This document shows, one piece after another, positions 1 through 10,670 of a stretch of 64,000 nt of DNA. The stretch is from Cervus elaphus (taxonomy: Eukaryota > Chordata > Mammalia > Artiodactyla > Cervidae). The translations under genes and the position numbers were made by a program. The stretch is from contig NC_057819.1 of NCBI RefSeq assembly GCF_910594005.1, forward strand, positions 122,423,669-122,487,668, given 5' to 3'. Position 1 is the first letter of the stretch; each line of letters begins with the position of its first letter. The notes beneath the pieces are model-generated. The model had not been told where the DNA came from and did no database searches. It worked only from the letters and a program-made list of their open reading frames with translations.

Positions 1-250
1 CACTGAAGGGCAGCCCACGTGCTCAGCACATGCTTGGTTTGATTCATCATCTGATGAGGCCTTCAGGGTTGTTTGCTTCCTTTTTGTGCCATGCGTGCAT
101 ACGGAGGAAACAGAAGCTTGTTAACTGTGCAAGAGATAGTGACCCATGGAGGGCAGGGTGTGTTTGCAAGCGGGCCAGGGTTCCCCTTGGTTCCCCCTGC
201 CAGGCTGCGGCCTGGGGTTCAACCTGTCACCCCTGCTTCTCCACCTGCAG

Positions 251-479
251 ATTAGTCGTATTGAATACATACACTCGAAGAACTTCATCCACCGAGATGT
301 GAAGCCGGACAACTTCCTCATGGGGCTGGGTAAGAAGGGCAACCTGGTCTACATCATTGACTTCGGGCTGGCTAAGAAGTACCGGGACGCCCGCACCCAC
401 CAGCACATCCCCTACCGCGAGAACAAGAACCTCACCGGGACGGCGCGGTATGCCTCCATCAACACACACCTTGGCATCG
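251..479 (+). CDS. CSNK1D: CSNK1D coding exon, catalytic and activation loops (residues 113-188)
   Basis: The exon follows a pyrimidine-rich acceptor ending ctgcag at 250 and ends at a GTGAGC donor at 480. It starts in phase 0 with ISRIEYIH and ends one base into Glu189. It carries the catalytic loop HRDVKPDN (Asp128 is the catalytic base), the DFG magnesium-binding motif (Asp149) and the activation segment through TGTARYASINTHLGI. This is the core of the C-lobe of a CK1-family kinase, which has this TGTARYAS-type sequence where other kinases have an APE-type motif. The 229 bp encode 76 codons plus one base. No disruption is seen. Confidence 0.97.
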
Positions 480-814
480 GTGAGCCCTCCCACCCTGGCT
501 GTCCTGCAGCCTCTTGGGGGCCCTGAGGGTTGGTTGTGGCACATTGGATGTGGAGGCTGGCATCAAACCTTCGTAGCAAAGGCTGGCATCTGGGCCTGGA
601 GACCTTATCTTTTGGGGCATGGGGGACAGCATGTGCTGGGGCTTCCTAATGGGTGGTAGTGCATCTCTTAACAGCACAGCAGAGTTGCTTCTGCGGAAGC
701 AAAGACTCCAAGTGTCCTTCTCTGGGGCTCTGAGTTTATCCCCAGGCAGCATCTGTGGGGTGTTGCTGTGCATGCTTAGGCATGCCACCCTGACCTGCTC
801 TCCTCTCTATCCAG
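480..814 (+). other. CSNK1D intron, nothing recognised
   Basis: A short GC-rich intron between the exons ending at 479 and starting at 815. I see no repeat or second gene. Confidence 0.8.
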
Positions 815-985
815 AACAATCTCGAAGGGATGACCTGGAGTCTCTGGGCTACGTGCTCATGTACTTCAACCTGGGCTCACTGCCCTGGCAGGGCCTGAAG
901 GCTGCTACCAAGAGGCAGAAGTATGAGAGGATCAGTGAGAAGAAGATGTCCACTCCCATCGAGGTGTTGTGTAAAGGCTACCCTT
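815..985 (+). CDS. CSNK1D: CSNK1D coding exon, C-lobe (residues 189-246)
   Basis: The acceptor is tatccag at 808-814 and the donor is GTGAGT at 986. The split codons complete Glu189 on the left and begin Ser246 on the right. The encoded segment EQSRRDDLESLGYVLMYFNL holds the alpha-F helix region. It is followed by TKRQKYERISEKK, a basic stretch of CK1 that is described as a nuclear-localisation-like and centrosome-targeting region. The exon is 171 bp and open throughout in the frame set by its neighbours. Confidence 0.97.
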
Positions 986-1426
986 GTGAGTGTCCGGTGG
1001 ACAGCGAGCCAGCTGTAGTTCTGTGGGAGGGCAGAGGCCTGTGAGGTCTGGAGGAAGGACCAGGGAAGCCCCCTAAGCATCCTGCACAGTTAGGGAGCTG
1101 AGGGCTGGGCTGGTGACCTGCTCTTCGAGTGGCCACATCCTCTGCCCCTAGTGCTCCTCTGCCTTCATGAGCCATAACTCAGGGAGTTTTCCTTTTGTTT
1201 TTGTGAGAGTTCTCCTGGGATAAATGTCTCAGATGAAACTTATGTTATGCTCTGTGGTGCTCAGTTTTCTCATCCTCTTTCCTCGAAGGATTCCTGATGT
1301 TTCAGGCTCCAGCTTTCACAGCCTCTCTCTGGGGCCATGGGTGGTCAAGGGTTCTGTGGACAGACACCATTCTGGCTCTCAGTCAGGAATACTGCTGGTT
1401 ACCTCTGAGTCTTCTGGTGTTTACAG
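986..1426 (+). other. CSNK1D intron, nothing recognised
   Basis: A short intron with a long pyrimidine-rich 3' end. No repeat or gene is recognisable. Confidence 0.8.
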
Positions 1427-1575
1427 CTGAATTCGCCACGTACCTAAATTTCTGCCGTTCCTTGCGTTTTGACGATAAGCCTGACTACTCATACCTGAGA
1501 CAGCTCTTCAGGAACTTGTTCCATCGCCAGGGTTTCTCCTATGACTACGTGTTCGATTGGAACATGCTCAAATTT
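1427..1575 (+). CDS. CSNK1D: CSNK1D coding exon, end of kinase domain (residues 246-295)
   Basis: The exon follows gtttacag (1419-1426) and ends at a GTAAGT donor at 1576. It completes Ser246 and reads EFATYLNFCRSLRFDDKPDY through FDWNMLKF, the conserved end of the CK1 kinase domain at Phe295. It is 149 bp. A long open frame runs upstream into intronic sequence, but homology begins only at the acceptor. Confidence 0.97.
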
Positions 1576-3491
1576 GTAAGTATGCCCCCAGTTCACTGAC
1601 CACTCAGCGTGGAAGGGGCTTGCCTGTCAGCAGAAGGCCACCAGCTGCCACCATCCCTTTCTGGGAGCTATACGGGGTGGGGCTTCAGGAGGCATGGCTG
1701 CCACATGGGGAGCACAGGGGGTTCTGAGAAGCAAAATGCCAGAGGGCAAGCCAAGGAGGCGCCTCAGGGCCACGATGGAGTCTACAGTGCAGGTCTGCCC
1801 AGACCAGGGCTCTCATTTGAACTCTGTGGTCCTCAGGATGTTGTGACTGCGCTGGTCTGTGAATTCCTTCTCAAAGGGATGTGACTCCCGCCAGGTGGGG
1901 TGAAGACTTTCCCCTCCTCCCCTCACCTGGCTGTGCCTCCCAGGGGTTGGGTGGCCTGGGAGGTGCTGTGTGTTAGGTCTCCATTTGGCCTTGTGAGGAG
2001 CTAGACTTAACATTTGATTTCCTTTGTCACCCAGTTTGTTCATTAAGTATGAGCCTGTGTTTTTGTGCATGTGCACTGTCAGGATTCAGGGTGGGATAGG
2101 GTAGGAGCTTGGACTTCAATTTGTTTTCTCTAAAACAGGCCACCTGTCTCTGAGTCTGTTGTAGGAGTTTGTTTAATCTCTGACACTACAGCCAGAATCC
2201 CATTTTGTTTGTTTTTTTAATTTGCACTTCCTCTTTCATTAAAAATGTGTTCTATGAGCTTAAAACAAAAATTGGCATGTTTCTAGGGTGACAAAATCTG
2301 ATGGAGGAACAGAACCTCCTCCTCAGAGTGCAAAACAGGAAGCCTTATCCTGTGGCCTCACGGGTGCATGGGTGCTCACACAGGGAGCAGGTGGGGGCAG
2401 AGAGCCACAGCCTCCTCAAGCTGGGGCCAGCCCGCAGAGCCAGCCTACCCTGGACCTGGCCTGTGCCATCCTTCCAGACCTCTTTATTAGGATGGCCTTC
2501 GAAGGACAACCTTTGGGGGCAGTGCTGCAGGTTACTTGGAGTCTGCACATCAGGGTGCACTTCCTGCCAGAGCCACTTTAACAAACTTTTTGTTCTTACA
2601 TCATCATCCCTCACAGGGATTCGGCAGACCTCTTCTACAAAGGACCAGACAATAAATGGTTTTATCTTTGCCGTCTGTATGGCATTGTGACCACTCGACT
2701 CTGTATTGTGTGTAACTGGAGAGCCGCCAAAGCAGTGCGTCAGTGAGCAGGCATGACTGTGCCAAGAAAACTATTCGCACGAATGAGTGTGGCTGCATTT
2801 GGCCCGTGGGCTGCAGTTTGCAGACTCTTGCCTTACGGCACTGGTGATTAGGACATAACCTTTACTAGGACAGGTATCCTGGCGTCACCACTTAAAATCC
2901 AGTATCCCTGTGCTTCTGGTTTGATCCTCACTGAAAGTGTCAACTAGCTGTTCTGGGAGCAGCTAGCTTAGCTAAGGCAGTGCCCACTACCTGGCCACCC
3001 AGGACAAGCCTGGCTGCCAGCCTCGTCTCATGCGCACCAGCAGGACGTCAGCCTGAGCCAGGCGTCTGGGCTCTGGTTGGACTCTTCAGCTGACCAAATG
3101 CGGTCCTTTCTGCCTGTCACACGGGTGCCTTCCCCCAGCTGTCGCCACATTGGGCCGCCTCTAACCTAGGCTGGTTCCCATCCCCACGTGGATAATCGCA
3201 GAGAAGAGGGCCGCCAAGTGCTGTTGACGGTTGGGTGCTGAGGAGTGATGAGGTGACTGGGGGATGTTTCCTCTGCTGGGAAAGGAGACAAGCCCGGTTC
3301 CACCCGCCCTCAGTCGTGGGACGGGTCAAGCGTGTACCTGGAGTGGGGAGCGCCTGACTTGTTAGAGGCTGTAGACTTCGAGGGGGGACTGTTGCACATG
3401 CCCCCATGTTTTTTCGAGTGGTGGCCAAGGGCATTAGGTGGTTTTGCACCAAACCCAGTTCAGTTCTGCTGTCACCCTCTTTCCTCCATAG
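1576..3491 (+). other. CSNK1D intron with one DNA-transposon relic
   Basis: A 1.9-kb intron. Apart from the relic at 2614-2832 I see only unique-looking GC-rich sequence and a T-rich patch near 2200-2280. Confidence 0.75.
2614..2832 (-). mobile_element. Fossil of a short hAT-like DNA transposon
   Basis: The left end cagggattcggcagacctct and the right end ...gcagtttgcagactcttg resemble the inverted ends of an old mammalian non-autonomous hAT-type family, whose members carry 'GGCAAACT' near the end and 'TTTGGCCCGTGGGC' inside. The latter is visible at about 2799-2812. The copy is heavily mutated, so the family is not assigned. A related, shorter relic lies at 46841-47008. Confidence 0.55.
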
Positions 3492-3663
3492 GGAGCCAGC
3501 CGGGCAGCTGACGATGCTGAGCGGGAACGCCGGGACCGAGAGGAGCGATTGAGACACTCCCGAAATCCAGCCACCCGCGGCCTCCCTTCCACGGCCTCGG
3601 GCCGGCTGAGGGGGACACAGGAGGTGGCTCCTCCCACCCCCCTCACCCCTACCTCACACACTG
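3492..3663 (+). CDS. CSNK1D: CSNK1D coding exon, start of regulatory tail (residues 296-353)
   Basis: The acceptor is ctccatag (3484-3491) and the donor GTGAGT begins at 3664. The exon encodes GASRAADDAERERRDREERL and then a Ser/Thr/Pro-rich stretch ending PLTPTSHT. This is the beginning of the C-terminal tail that, in this family, is autophosphorylated and inhibits the kinase domain. The 172 bp end one base into Ala353. Confidence 0.96.
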
Positions 3664-4216
3664 GTGAGTGGTCCCGGGGCTGCAGCTTATACCCCGGTCC
3701 CCGAGCTGCAGGCAGTAGGGGTTCTATTTTGCTCTGGACACTCCAGTGTGTGACCTCATGGGGTCTGGGCGGGTGTGCCTTGTGGGTGAAGCATGTGCGT
3801 CCTCGTTCTGTTCATTTCTTACTCCCAAAATTAGACACGCCAGGGAACCACCTGGAATAGCACCTTCCAGAATATCTATTTCTCAGAAGTTGGCTTGTTG
3901 AAGGATTTTATTCCCTGCGAGCTCTGTTGCTTTGCCTTTTGTTCTCATGACACAACATTTAGCCTCTTCCTTGCCTGTTGAGACAGGCATTGTAGGCAGA
4001 GGCCCCAGCCACCCTCCCACTAGACGCCTGGCACTGTACTCCCAGGGATCAGCCCGTGGTGCTGGCCTAATCTTAGGGTGCAGTAAGCTGTCCTGTGCCT
4101 GAAACTGAGGCAGCTGAAGGTCCTTGTTAGACGTGGTTTTCAAGGAGAGACCCTGTGCTGGAGTGTGGGGCTGCATTCCGAGGCCTCACGCTTGCCCCTG
4201 TTTCCCTCTCCTCCAG
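3664..4216 (+). other. CSNK1D intron, nothing recognised
   Basis: A 553-bp intron between the two tail exons. No repeat or gene is recognisable. Confidence 0.75.
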
Positions 4217-4356
4217 CGAACACCTCTCCTAGGCCCGTGTCCGGCATGGAAAGAGAGCGGAAAGTGAGTATGCGGCTGCACCGCGGTGCCCCGGTCAACA
4301 TCTCCTCATCCGACCTCACGGGCCGGCAAGATACCTCCCGCATGTCCACCTCACAG
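4217..4356 (+). CDS. CSNK1D: CSNK1D coding exon, regulatory tail (residues 353-399)
   Basis: The exon follows ctcctccag and ends at a GTACGC donor at 4357, in phase 0 after Gln399. It encodes NTSPRPVSGMERERKVSMRL and continues to DTSRMSTSQ. Ser370, in RERKVS, is the known PKA-type phosphorylation site of CK1 delta. The two downstream exons both splice onto this codon boundary, so the last residues of the kinase depend on which one is used. Confidence 0.96.
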
Positions 4357-7349
4357 GTACGCGCCCCGTGGGCCGGCCCCTGAGCTCACCCAGGCTGGGT
4401 GCTGTGGCCCTCCGACTTCTCCATGTTTGGTCTGATCTTATGGGCTCCAAGCAGAGTGAGGTCATAGTTTCAAAGGCATTCCTTCTTTCCTTCCTTCCCT
4501 TTCTTCCCATTTTCGGGTGTTTTAACTGATGGGGTAACGTTGTGCCCCTCGATGCAGCTTGGCCCCTTGGTTGAGAGCCTCCTTGATGAGCTGTGTGGGG
4601 TAAGGGCTCTACACCCCTCCCCTCAGGCTATGCTGGGACATGCCACGGGGCTTTCTCTCTCCTGCTGCCCTCCACGTGGCTCCCAGCCCCCCGGGCAGCC
4701 TTGGAGCCTTGGCCATCTTCCCTGTGTAGGCTGGTGCTTCCAGCCTGCTCACACCATTTGTTGTAGGCACATCCAGCCTTGGAGACTCTGTCCTCGGTCT
4801 TGTTGGCCAGGTGTTCCCCCAGCAGAGTGCCGGGGTGGGGGTGGCAGGGGTGGCATATTGCCGGCCGTCACTGTGCAGTGTCGTGGGCAGAGGCCTTCTA
4901 GAGCCCAGTGCTTGGCAGTGTGCTTCGGGGCGAGGGTTCTTGTCTTCTGGTGCCCCTTCTGATGTTTGTCTTCTGTCTGGCGAGGCAAGTGTGCTCAGAG
5001 GTGCAGGGCCTGGTCCCAGGGCCCCCTCCCCCCATGTCCTCTTCCCACTGTGGCTTTCCTCGCTGTCCTTCTGTGCTTGCTACCGTGCCTCCCTCAGCAG
5101 AGCAGCTCTTTGCCCACATGCGGACGTTTTTCCTCAAGTAGCTTCAGGGCCTCCTTCTGCAATCAGGGCAGTAGGCGTGGACAGGGGTCAGGAACAACCC
5201 AAGTGGACCACTTCTGCTTCAGCCAGTGTCCTGTGGGGACTGGGACTACCTCCTGGTGTCTACTCGGTGGGCAGGTGGCGGGTTGAGGAATGTCCAAAAC
5301 CCGGGTCCCGGCCGTGTGCTGGCGCAGCGGCCCTGTGCTTCACCACGATGCCTCAAGGTTACGCTTTGCGTCCTGCCCTCCTCGGTGCTTGCTGGGCAGT
5401 GGGCGTAGATTGTTGGTGAATTTGGTGGGTCGAGCATTTTGTGAGAACTCCCAAAACATCAGTCCTGTGGCATCTAGCCGGTCTTGTGGCAGAGGAACAA
5501 GGTGTGCCAAGGCACACTTTAAGCAAGTGAAATCATGTTTTTTGCCAAATTTACTAGTAATTTACTAGCAAGTCTACTAGAAATGGGTTTTTCTTATATG
5601 GTAGCTTTCTTTAAGAGACTGAAGATGCAGGTAGTTCAAATTGTGCGGCTCAGTGGGTCAGTAATGAGATTGGGCCTCTTAGGGCTCCCAGCCTCACAGT
5701 CATCCTCTGTCACCACAGGGCCCAGAAGGGGCTTAACAGGTTTCTTTCCACAAGCCCTGGAATGCATGAGCTAGCAGTTGGAAGCAGGTCCCTGGAGGTG
5801 TTCACCATGCCTGGCCAAGCGGGCCTGGAAGAGGGCTCCAGAACACCTCAGCCAGCAAGGACCAAGGGAGGAGCAGGCTAACTTTTTTAACACAAGAAAA
5901 CATGTTTTGCTTTGAGGATCATTGAGGGAAGTGGAAGAGGCTGAGAGTCCTGAGAGTGCCAGGCAGTTACGAGTTTTAATCCAGCCTCTTCACCACCTGT
6001 GTCCATCTTCATTCAGCCCATGACCCCTGAACATTGACAACACACAGCTCCAAGACCTTTGCTGTAAAGTCGTTCCATCAAAATTGCATGTCTTTGCCCT
6101 CTGGTTCTCTCTCTGCTTTCCATCGAAGAAGTGGGCCTGAACAGTGGGGTGGGGGGGGGCCAGTCTCTGAAGAGATTCAATTTGTGTGTGTCCCTTCCAA
6201 AAGAAGCACCCTAGTCACCCTGGGAGTTTCCTTATGATCTTCATGTTGAGGGCAGCTGGACAGCCCTCTCCTTCAGGTTTTCCTGATCATCCCCCAGGTG
6301 CTCTTCCTTAAAAGACTCTGAAAGACTGCTATCCACCAAGGGTGTGATCAGAGTTGCTCCAGCTTTTATGACTCTGTGGCCTCCATTCACACACCCCACC
6401 GCGCTACCCCCGCCAACAGATGCAAGCAGGAACAGGGCCAGTGACACATCGATCCCGGGGGCAGCACCACGTGTGCACAGACCAGCCTTTTCTTACCAGC
6501 TTCCTCTCCCTCGAGGAGAGGTTGCGCCCTGTGCCAGTGTACCCAGGCCAAGGAGGTAGCTCATCATCAGCATACACATGCCTGGAGCCACCCGCCTGCT
6601 TGGGGGATGGCCCTGCTGACCCTCTCCATCTGGGGGTGGGAGGACATGACACACATGTCCCTTGTCCTGGTCACCACTCCTCACCCCCTTGTCCTTCTCC
6701 AGGGACTACAGTCCCCACACCCCCGACCCCAGCCTGCCAATCTGGCCTCTGTTGCTGGAATGTCATGAAGACTGAAAGGCTTCTGGTGGCTGAACCTGTG
6801 TGTGATGTTTCTCTTTGTGAGAAGTGTCTTCTTCATCCATGCTGTTAATAGAACATAATACTGACCTGTGGTGCCAGTTTTTTCTTCGGGTGGGCTGACT
6901 TGTTTTAATTCCAGCTCTCCAAGTAAGGTCTGCAGCCCTGTCCTTCTCCTTGTGTCAGTGAGAAAATACGTCCAGTCCTTGTGTCACGGGGAGGTGGCGT
7001 CCTCTCCACCTCCCGAGCACAAGCCTCAGGAGCTCCTGATGCCAAGACCCTCTGGAGGGGCTGCTGTCTGGGCATCCAGTTCTCTTATTGCTTGAGGAGT
7101 TGGGAAGGATCTCCCTCATTGGCCTCCCTGATGGATCCATCCTCAAGGAGCAGCGGCCACGTGTCCAGGGGCCACTCTGGAAAGGTGGGACCCAGTTCCT
7201 TGTGTGGTCCCGGGGTCCCCTCGAGCAGCCCCAGCCAGGGGTCCTGGACCTGGTTGAGGCAAGGCAGCACTTGTGGAAACAGGAGGGCCTTACGTGCTGG
7301 TCCAGCCAGTGGAACCCTTACCAACAGCTGTCTTTTCCCCCCACCTCAG
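4357..7349 (+). other. CSNK1D intron, nothing clearly recognised
   Basis: A 3-kb GC-rich intron upstream of the alternative cassette exon. It has a CT-rich stretch at about 4484-4510 and a G-run near 6150. Several open frames up to 200 codons occur, but they resemble no protein. I see no mobile element. Confidence 0.7.
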
Positions 7350-7414
7350 AATAGCATTCCTTTCGAACATCACGGCAAGTAGCTGCACGTCTCCCCGTCG
7401 GAAGGCAGCACTGG
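7350..7414 (+). CDS. CSNK1D: CSNK1D cassette exon with early stop (409-residue isoform tail)
   Basis: After a strong pyrimidine tract and acceptor cacctcag (7342-7349), the exon reads NSIPFEHHGK and then TAG at 7380-7382. This is the tail of the shorter, 409-residue CK1 delta isoform. A GTGAGT donor at 7415 closes a 65-bp exon, so this is a cassette and not a terminal exon. When included, it stops translation 32 bases before the last exon junction, close enough that nonsense-mediated decay is not expected. When skipped, the reading continues into the exon at 8538. Confidence 0.93.
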
Positions 7415-8537
7415 GTGAGTGTGCTCACGGCGGGGCTCCTCGGCAGGCGCCGGGCCGGGTGGGAGCTGCCGCCCACTCACCGGCCTGAGGGAGCACGCAG
7501 GGGGTCGGGCTTGCATGCCAGGTGCCCCAGGTAGAGCCAGGCCCCGGCCCAGGTCCTCTGCTTACGTGGATTCCAGAGCAGCTGTGGTGGGCTGTCCAGT
7601 CTGGGGTAACCCTGAATCCTGTCCATTGGCCTTCGGCCCTCACTGTGGTCTCTAGTCAGGAGCCAGCATGGGGAGCAGGAGCCCAGTCTCGGCTCCAGTG
7701 GCCCCAGAAGGCTCAGGGCCTTGTGGTCCCAGGTTGGTCGCCGGATGTGTATTGTATTGTGCTGGCTATGGGGGCCGCGCTTGGTGGGGGCTCTTGCGCT
7801 CTTGCTGCGTGAGACACTCCTGATGGTCTCTGCTGTCCTGGCTTTGTCATCTCTCTTCCTTTAGCATTGATTTCTGTCCTCCTCGTTTGCTTTTCTTTTC
7901 AAACTTGGTCTCTGCCCAGCATCTTGTCTACACTCTTGTCTGTATTAACGCATCAGCCACAGCCGCCTGCTCCCTGCCGTTGGTGCATGGCTGGGCCTCC
8001 AAGCCCAGCTCCCCTCTCGGTGGCAACTCTTGTGGCTCCTCCCAGCTGAGGGCTTGCAGCTTCTGTCCACTCGGCACCGCGGGGCAGACCGACTGTAGTT
8101 GTAACGTGACTGCACTCTTGGGGGACATCTTGATGGGAAGTGCTTTTCACGTCTTGCCCCAAGTGGAGTCCCAGTGCCCACTTGGGGCCTGGTCCTCTAT
8201 TTTGTAACACCAGGCTACTTTCTAGGAAGGGGGCGCTGGGCATCTCTTGCCCGCTTGGACTCCGTCCGGTCTGACTGATCATGAGCTCGCGGCCCCACGG
8301 CCTCCTTGCCTGCATGGCTCTTCTTCCTTCCCCGTCTTCCTGTCACTGTTTCTGCTGCACGTGTCCTGGCCTCGAGGGACCTTTCAGAGCAGCTGGGGGG
8401 CACATGTCCAAAGGGGCTAGGTGCCATCTGTCCCTTCCTCCTCCCGGGGTGCTGTCACTGGTGTTTTGTACTCAAGCCTGACCAGCTCCTCTCCTCTGGC
8501 CTCACGCTGACCTTCTCCTGTGCTTTGGCTCCGACAG
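7415..8537 (+). other. CSNK1D intron between alternative tail exons
   Basis: About 1.1 kb separating the 65-bp cassette exon from the final exon. It is GC-rich, and I recognise no repeat or other gene in it. Confidence 0.75.
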
Positions 8538-8588
8538 ATTCCCGGTCGGGTGGCGTCCAGTGGTCTGCAGTCTGTCGTGCACCGATGA
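8538..8588 (+). CDS. CSNK1D: CSNK1D last coding exon (415-residue isoform tail)
   Basis: The acceptor is ggctccgacag (8527-8537). The exon joins directly to Gln399 and reads IPGRVASSGLQSVVHR followed by TGA at 8586-8588. This is the C-terminus of the canonical 415-residue isoform. The same exon continues as the 3'UTR for both isoforms. Confidence 0.96.
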   Translation: MPGRVASSGLQSVVHR

Positions 8589-10670
8589 GAACTCTCCTTT
8601 TTGCTGAGGGCAGACAATGCATGGCTGATCTACTCTGTTACTAGTGACACGCCCCCGGTCTAGAACCGAAATGTTAACACCGGGAGCTCTCCAGGCCACC
8701 CACCCAGCGACGCCCATGGGGGAAACAAAACACAAACCCAACCGGACAGACTCCAAGCGCTGCCATCGCCAGGGGCTGCACTGAGCCCCCATGAACTCGG
8801 TTCTAGCGGGGCTGGGAAGAAAGCAGTGAGACGGTTGCAGAGAGAATCAAACTCCCATCCAAGAGCCTTTCAGTCCCCTCCGTGGTGGCGCACCCGTGTC
8901 CCTGCCGAGTCTACTGTAACTACCGATCTACTTGGTTAAGACAGTTTTGTATCATTTTGCTAAAAATTATTGGCTTAAATCTGTGTAAAGAAATCTGTCT
9001 TTTTATTGTTTCTTTCATGTCTGTTTTTGCGGTCTTAAAGATGCTGACTTAAAGAATTCTGAAGCAGGTCCTGGTGTGGAGTTTGTGTAGGAGTGAGGCA
9101 GGGAGCAGAGCACACGTGGGTTTCTGTGGTCTGCGTCTCGTGGTTTGTTATGTGGTCCACTGTGGAGAAGGGATTTTCTCATCAGAAATTCTATCACGTA
9201 TATACGCGTGTGTAAGTAACGTGTGTGTCCGTGTGCTGTGTGTCTCGTGACTTCATTAATCTAGTTTTGGCTGTCACGCTCCCTTCCCCACTATAAACTG
9301 AAATGCCCGCTCACTGCAGACCCGCTGGGATTCTTGAATCATCAGGGCAGTTAGAAAGCGCTGGCCACACGCACAGGCGCACCGGGTGCTTCCCGACAGA
9401 GCAGCCCATGGATCTGACCTTCTCAGACGCAACAAGAAGGAAGCTGAGCCTGAAGACTGCAGAAGCCACGGCTTCACGTTGTGTTGCCGACCTCTCGGGA
9501 GAGGATTTCAAACAGAGACTTGGGCCCCTCCGTGGAGTCATATTTGGTTATGTTGGTGGTGGTTGCCTCAGTGCTTTTGAACTTGGGAGATTTTCTAAAT
9601 AGGCTGTCAATACTACCAGTGCAGGTTGGCCCCCAGTCTGTGTTAACATCTCTGCTCAAAACCAAGGGCTGTGGTGTCCGCCCTGTGTGCCAGCATTGCC
9701 CAGAAAGGCCAGCAGGCCCAAGGGAATCCACTCTGAAGTGCCAAGAAACAGGTGACTCTGACGACCTGATGTCCAGGAAAGTGAAAGATAACACACTTTT
9801 GTGACCTTCCCTGGGATGTAGTGATCCCACAGAGGCCAAGAAGCAGAGCAGGGCTGAGTCTCCCCAGAAAGACCCTCCGGGGCAACCGGGCTCCAGGTGG
9901 GTTCCTGAGACACTCTCCTCGCTTTGCAGTAGCAGTAACAGAGGCACCAGGTGGTGGTGGCGGCCGGTAGACAGGAGCCTCCGTCTCTGGAAATGAGGTG
10001 CAATATATGTGTTCATAGGTACTTTCACATTTCTTCCCATCATTGCCCTGCAGTGTGTTCTGTTTAGAAACAGGCACTGGTAGGAAGCTGGGGACCTGAA
10101 AGGTGTCCATGTCTGTGTTTTCCCTTCCTGCCCCCAAAGTCCCAGCACAGGGACGCTGGTCCTAGGATGCCCTGACTGCTGTGTTGATGGCGCAGAATGC
10201 AGCTGGTTGCTTCTTTCTGAATCCTGAGCTGGCTACTCTGTAAGTGTTTCGGGGTGTGGACACTTGGCCAGGTGGGGCTGTGTTTCTGGGAGCGTAGGGG
10301 GATCTTGGGTTGGTTGGACTGAGTTGGGGGCTTTCATCGTGGCTTCCTCAGAGGTGGACCTCCCCCTCCTGGAGAGCTGTTAGCAGCTGCAGCCCTGATG
10401 TTCTGCATCCAGGTTTTCACCTGGATTGCCAGATGGCATTTTAGAAGTGGACTCCAACCCTGAGTCCTCAGCAGTGTGGTTGTGGACAGTTGTGTCCCCG
10501 CCCCCGTCCCCCCATATTTAACTCCCCATCCTGACTTGCAGGAAACATAGTTGGAATGTCTGTATCAACCTGTGTATCAGTGGCCAGTCTCTGAACTGCG
10601 CTTTTGTATGACCACTGTATTTGTGTCCTTAACCACCATGTAAATAATAAATTCATGACGACTTCTGCCT
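8589..10670 (+). other. CSNK1D: CSNK1D 3'UTR
   Basis: About 2.1 kb without recognisable coding sequence runs from the stop codon to the only convincing poly(A) signal downstream. It includes an AT-rich patch near 8935-9010, which could be a regulatory or alternative 3'-end region, but no canonical hexamer is there. Open frames on either strand here resemble no protein I know. Confidence 0.8.
10646..10651 (+). terminator. CSNK1D: CSNK1D poly(A) signal
   Basis: A canonical AATAAA lies within taaataataaattc. It is followed within about 40-90 bases by T/GT-rich sequence typical of a downstream cleavage element. Its distance from the stop codon fits a 2-kb 3'UTR. Confidence 0.75.

Larger units (their letters stand above)
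1..10670 (+). other. CSNK1D: CSNK1D gene, 3' part (casein kinase 1 delta)
   Basis: The window opens inside a CSNK1D intron. Five consecutive exons with consensus GT-AG borders encode residues 113-399 of casein kinase 1 delta, followed by two alternative C-terminal exons and a 3'UTR ending at an AATAAA near 10646. Exon lengths reproduce the known protein lengths exactly: 399 shared residues plus 16 gives the 415-residue isoform, and 399 plus 10 gives the 409-residue isoform. As far as I can compare, the encoded residues match human CK1 delta. The enzyme is a Ser/Thr kinase of the circadian clock (PER phosphorylation), Wnt signalling, membrane traffic and the centrosome. The ATP-binding exons and the promoter lie left of the window. 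Confidence 0.96.

Noticed and set aside
4811..5419. 202-codon + strand open frame in a CSNK1D intron
   Set aside because: No recognisable domain and low-complexity Cys/Ser/Pro-rich content. Intronic.
9474..10148. 224-codon - strand open frame in the CSNK1D 3'UTR
   Set aside because: No protein similarity; it lies wholly inside the 3'UTR, and the overlapping frames look equally random.
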